64,000 nt of DNA from Trichoplax sp. H2 (taxonomy: Eukaryota > Placozoa > Uniplacotomia > Trichoplacea). The DNA lies in contig NOWV01000044.1 in the NCBI GenBank assembly GCA_003344405.1, positions 310,001 through 374,000 on the forward strand, written 5' to 3'. Made by a program: the position numbers and the translations under genes. Numbering within the stretch: position 1 is the stretch's first letter; each line of letters opens with the position of its first letter. Of this stretch, positions 59,674 to 64,000 are shown piece by piece. The notes under the pieces are model-generated. The model saw only the letters and a list, made by a program, of their open reading frames with translations, made no database searches and was not told where the DNA came from.

Positions 59674-60686
59674 GTCAAAACTGAATAACTATAAAAATGA
59701 ACAAATATACGTGTACACGTGTATGATAAGGGTAAAAAAATCCTTTTACATTATTTTTACTATGCTGAATTGGATCGTATAACGTTTTCCTTTAATCCTT
59801 GATTTTCATGCTACATGTACTGCATGATGCGGTAAAGTGCATGCAGGTAAAATCTATATGCAAGTAGCGTATCTTCACCATGTGCTACTTAAAGTAGGAG
59901 TATCATTTTTAAATGTTTCAAACATTGCAATTGATTTGTACAGGAAGTTTCTGCTTAAAGAGTAATAAACTATATCACATTCACAAATATAGGCTTTTAT
60001 GTGCGTAAAATTATTGCAAATATGAAAATCATTTCAATTTATCGCTTTCATTTCTGAATTATTACTTTAAATTTATAATTCAATACCAAAATTCGATTCT
60101 GTTTTTTAACATTGAATGGACGGAGTCTTGCAATCACGCTCAATTCAGAGCATCACAAAGATACACTACGAGAAACTGGCAATAGAAAAATCGACAAATT
60201 TACTTTAATTTATTTCATTACTGTATGTCATTGGAATCTTATTTATATGTCAGTTCTTGCTGATTTCCTTTAAAAATTTTGATATTGCATAAGGGTAAAT
60301 AAACAGCATAGAGAAAATCATTATAAAGCAGATTATGAATATGATTATTCCCAAGTAAAGCGATCCACCTGGCATTCCAATTTTTAGATCAATAGATGAT
60401 GCAAATTGAACTGAATGTTCATAAATTGACATATTGATTACAATAATTGTCTTCACTGTAAAAAATGCGTCACTAGAATTTAGTTCCGATATTCTTGGGA
60501 GAGGAAAGGACAACCATAAGTCATCAACATTAGAGTACAAGTAGACGTGGAATCATTGACAGAAAATCATATGTAGATGGTTACAGTCGTTCCATATCGC
60601 AGGAGAACGCATGACCACCTTACCGTATTCATGCTTTTGCTTATTACATAAGAGAAACAACCGATAAAAACATTCATAGAATACGG
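59674..60686. other. Convergent spacer FG-GAP gene/myotrophin
   Basis: AT-rich sequence with no palindrome cluster. A minus-strand open frame (60250-60540) could encode a hydrophobic helix near GGSLYLGIIIFIICFIMIF but begins with TTG, has no upstream acceptor, and may be chance or part of the myotrophin 3' UTR. Confidence 0.5.
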
Positions 60687-61043
60687 CTATGCTAATAGTT
60701 GACGAATTTCTTGTGATTCCGCTTCTTGGATATAGCTATTGCCACTTGGAGCCTTTGCATTTTTGTCGGCTCCACGATCGATCAATAACTTGACACAGTT
60801 TGTATGGCCTTCCCAGATTGCAGCTAGTAGTGGAGAAATGCCATGCTTATCAAGTTGATTGATATTAGCACCTTGATCGAGAAGGTAATCCATCACTTTA
60901 GCCTGTCCATAATCAGCTGCGTAATGCAAAGGCATTCGCCCACTTTGTAGTTGTCCATTAACATCAATATTTTGACTGCTAATCGTCATTTTTACGGCTT
61001 CGAGATCGCCATTTTTAATTGCCCAAATTAAGTTATCACTCAT
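60687..61043 (-). CDS. MTPN: Myotrophin (ankyrin-repeat protein), intronless
   Basis: Small ankyrin protein that in vertebrates binds actin capping protein (CapZ) and NF-kB subunits. It is one uninterrupted reading frame of 118 residues from ATG 61043, exactly the length of human myotrophin. The start is MSDNLIWAIKNGDLEAVK, parallel to the human opening (WALKNGDLDEVK). Two full ankyrin repeats follow: MPLHYAADYGQAKVMDYLLD, with QGANINQLDKHG, then SPLLAAIWEGHTNCVKLLID and RGADKNAK. A C-terminal capping helix (AESQEIRQLL) closes the protein. All residues of the TPLH..A..G consensus loops are intact, so it looks functional. Unlike every other gene here it has no intron. Confidence 0.93.
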   Translation of the reverse strand: MSDNLIWAIKNGDLEAVKMTISSQNIDVNGQLQSGRMPLHYAADYGQAKVMDYLLDQGANINQLDKHGISPLLAAIWEGHTNCVKLLIDRGADKNAKAPSGNSYIQEAESQEIRQLLA

Positions 61044-63098
61044 GATATCTGGATCTTACTCACTATCAATTAGTACAAGAGTCTATCCACGACACAATTT
61101 GATAATTACCAAGCTGCTCTATAACAGGAAAGCAGTTTTAATCGACGATTGCAAGTAGTCTAACAGGCCTCGAAGATCCACCGAACTCCTCACCTGCTGC
61201 TATGATACGCAAGCCTTGATGGCCAATCTAGCCAGTAACAGTGAATAGCTATGGAAAGCGAGAGTCTACTGAGTAGTACGCAAGACAGTCTAATCGACAC
61301 ATTTGATATGATATTGCGGCATAAGAAATAATGATAACGTACAGTATGCAATGTTAACTCATGACTCCGTACTCGTTGTGATCGGATGATAGAACTAGAA
61401 GCTGTCTTTGCTCCATCTTGGAATATTCTCACCAAACATTTTCTCATCCATTAGCAAAGCAATCAGTAAAACATGATCATCCTCTGTATCATTTATACAT
61501 ACTTGGAGCCTCCTAATGAACTCAGATTCTTAGCACACCCTGATAGCAACAGTACAGCTTGTTTGCACTGCTTATTGCGGTCGACGCCCATTCCCCATGT
61601 TTAGAATTGGAAATCTTCCCAGCAGATTGGCTAGATTCATTCCTTATTCATTCCCATCAACGTATGTAGCCAAAAATGGCGAAATGATTCAGCCTTAATT
61701 TGTAATAATAAGAATCTATATCCATAAAGTAAAAAGCGATTTTTTTTGGTAATACCATCACGGTCAAAGGGAGAGTGGGAGGGGATAAACATGCATACCT
61801 CTGGAATCAGCATATAGTGTAGATGGTTCTCATCAATTTTAAAACTGCGAAAGAACTTTAATAAGAAAATCTTAAGCACAATTTTATTATTCTTACTATA
61901 CCGTTCTATCGTTAAACAAAGCGACCGATTTACTAACGGCATATTACAACTACTAACGAATGTGATAGCATTCTTATCACTAAGATTACGATCGATAATT
62001 AATTAATTTATAACAAATGATAATATGTCAGAATTATCTTTAGTCAACTACTTCATCTATAGATATATATTATTTATTATCAAAACAAGTGGTACTACCA
62101 TATTAAGATGCCGTACTGTAGCGTTATGTGGCATTACATAGATTAATAGGCACTTACGCAGAAGCTATAATTTCAATATGCCGTTGGGAGTTGAATAGTA
62201 CTTAGATGCTTATTAATTGATTTTAAGTAGAATGGTCACTATATTATGCATATACATAACATTAAATATATAACTTAAGGGACAGATATCTACAAAAAAG
62301 TAAAATAAGTTGCTCTATTTTACTACAGTTTGATGTTTCTGTGGTCTAGGTCAATAAAATTCGTTTTCTGATTATCTCAAGTAAGAAATAGCCGCTAATT
62401 TATCCGTATAAATCATGAGATAGATATGTACAGAAAAGCAAAAGAATCCTTGTATTTTTATTACGTTCGACAATAGATTACATACCTTGCTTTACCCATT
62501 ATGAAGGAGTATACCGTAGGGGATTCTAGTTCTATTTTTTGTACACTGTACAATCACGCGAAACTTTTGTGCTGTGCGCTCCTATAAATTTCAACTCTAA
62601 TTTGTGTAGCGTTGGATATAATATATATAAGCGGCTATGATTATTCTGGCGACCCTTTTTCATTCATTTTGGCCTTAAATCATGCATGCATTACTTAAAA
62701 AATAAGCCCAGCAACTGCAGACAATAGCTTAAAAGCCTCAGGGTTTCCAAGATTTCAGGTAGGATTAGGTCTAGACAGATTGCCATTTAGATGATCTAGT
62801 CATAGATAATAATCTGGTTGATTGTCCTCGATATACCCTGCTATTAATCCATTTATAACACTATATGATATAAAAGTATGCAGCAGTTCTAGCTAGATTA
62901 ACTGATTCTGTCCAGCAGATCCTTTAGTTAATAAATCATTATCTTCAGTTATAATTTGTATTTTAACAATTAAGAAACATTCCGTATATCGCTATAGCAG
63001 GCCCACCAACAATACTAATTACTGCATAGCGATTGAATTTTATGCAACAATTAAAACATGTAGAGCTTTAGAAGTCACGTACTTTGTTAATTTATCTT
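61044..63098. other. Region upstream of myotrophin without supported genes
   Basis: AT-rich. It contains a few isolated palindromic words (near 61339, 62110 and TTGTACACTGTACAATC at about 62540). Minus-strand frames at 61190-61447 and 61637-61942 are open but have no recognisable domain or splice context. The myotrophin promoter should be just above 61043. Confidence 0.5.
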
Positions 63099-63781
63099 TG
63101 ATACGACCACTAGAGAGGTTAAGGGTTCTCACAGGAAATGCTAACACCCTTTTCATTATAGAAATGACCTTTATTACTTCAAAGCACTAACATAACGCCA
63201 GCCGCCTGTATAGTCACAATTTCTCGTGGTATTCGCCAACAACTCCTTTTATAGTCTACTCACAATGTACCATAAGATAATATGTTTTACGTAAAATTGG
63301 ATTGTACAATACTATTAGTATAGATACTATTACGTTTCATCAGACGATGGCACTTTAATATTGCCTTCGGCATAAATCACGCGCAATTCACGAACAGTGA
63401 ATTCTCGCTATTCTTCCGGCGTAGCCATAGCCAATCATGAAATCAGTTTCAAAGACCGTAATGAAAAATAAAATAAAAAAATTGCAACGTTTCGTAGGAA
63501 TTGAAAGTTCGAGATCGCTGACACCAAATATGTAGCGATTACTGGATACTAGGGAGGTTAAAGGTTCTCACAGGGAATACTAACACCCTTTTTATTATAG
63601 AAATAACCTTTTTTACTCCTAAGCACTAATATAACTGCAACTGCCTGTATAGTCACAATTTCTCGTGGTATTTGCCAACAACTCCTTTTATAGTCTACTC
63701 ACAATGCACCATAAGATAATATGCTAAATGTAAAACTGAATTATACAATACTATTAGTATAGATAGTATTACGTTCCATCA
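63099..63781 (-). mobile_element. Internally deleted LTR-retroelement remnant (minus orientation)
   Basis: Two direct repeats, 63099-63342 and 63531-63781, share long blocks such as GTATAGTCACAATTTCTCGT. They flank only about 190 bases. Read on the minus strand, the repeats begin TGATG and end in CA (ATCA in one, TACA in the other), as LTRs do. Two bases inside the 5' repeat comes TTTGGTGTCAG, which resembles a tRNA primer-binding site. A short frame then opens with ATG (about 63428), has an in-frame TAG after six codons and resumes with a coding-like stretch. This suggests the broken start of a capsid-type gene. No polymerase remains, and no target-site duplication is obvious. Confidence 0.6.
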
Positions 63782-64000
63782 GGTCACTGTCAGAATATAG
63801 CAGAACACGATTAGAAATATGCATCAATCTTGAACTATCCTTATGCAATCCTTTTATTCTTTCCACCATTTAGGGTTACAATATGGAGAGCGGCATTGTG
63901 ATGCTGCTGATTCTTTGACGTTCTACAGGATCGTTCTTAGTAACAAATGTAGTCGTAAAAAATAAATATGATATCGAGTAAAGTAGAAAACTACCAGATT

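Noticed and set aside
60250-60540. Minus-strand frame with a strong hydrophobic helix
   Set aside because: Begins at TTG, lacks a usable acceptor site upstream, and isoleucine/phenylalanine runs are common by chance in AT-rich sequence. Left as a note only.
61637-61942. Minus-strand 101-codon frame
   Set aside because: Has an ATG but no recognisable domain and no neighbouring exons; insufficient support.

Overview
This is a nuclear window from an animal. It is AT-rich, and almost every gene is split by many short GT-AG introns. The products are animal-type proteins: URI1, TPX2, a four-WW HECT ligase of the WWP/ITCH type, 15-PGDH, myotrophin, a PRELI-domain protein, mitochondrial uL3m and complex I NDUFV2. 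The gene set, the compact introns and the abundant GTACAGTAC-type palindromes fit an early-branching animal. A placozoan (Trichoplax-like) genome is my best guess, but that is inference and not proven from the sequence.

Layout. 94-982 (+): 3' part of NDUFV2. 1456-4113 (-): URI1, convergent with it. 4647-7065 (+): MRPL3, divergent from URI1. 8684-19082 (-): a large multi-domain gene joining EF-hands, WW-like motifs, coiled coil and a C-terminal CAP-Gly domain. 22700-27379 (+): FAD-dependent oxidoreductase of the amine-oxidase-like (COG2907) type. 32608-37608 (+): C2-WW4-HECT ubiquitin ligase. 39282-41665 (-): HPGD-like short-chain dehydrogenase. 43797-47094 (+): PRELI/slowmo protein. 48455-53248 (-): TPX2. 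55213-59673 (+): membrane protein with FG-GAP-like propeller repeats. 60687-61043 (-): intronless myotrophin. 61044-64000: no convincing gene; an internally deleted LTR-element remnant lies at 63099-63781.

The genes are unrelated housekeeping and cell-biology genes and form no operon or pathway. A recurring pattern is that intergenic spaces containing gene starts (divergent or tandem) carry dense GTACAGTAC/TACTGTAC palindromes and local duplications. Spaces between convergent gene ends are nearly free of them. One 20-base assembly gap (42773-42792) sits exactly between two copies of a roughly 640-base duplication.

Exon boundaries were read by hand from splice sites, reading-frame continuity and remembered family conservation. 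No search was run.
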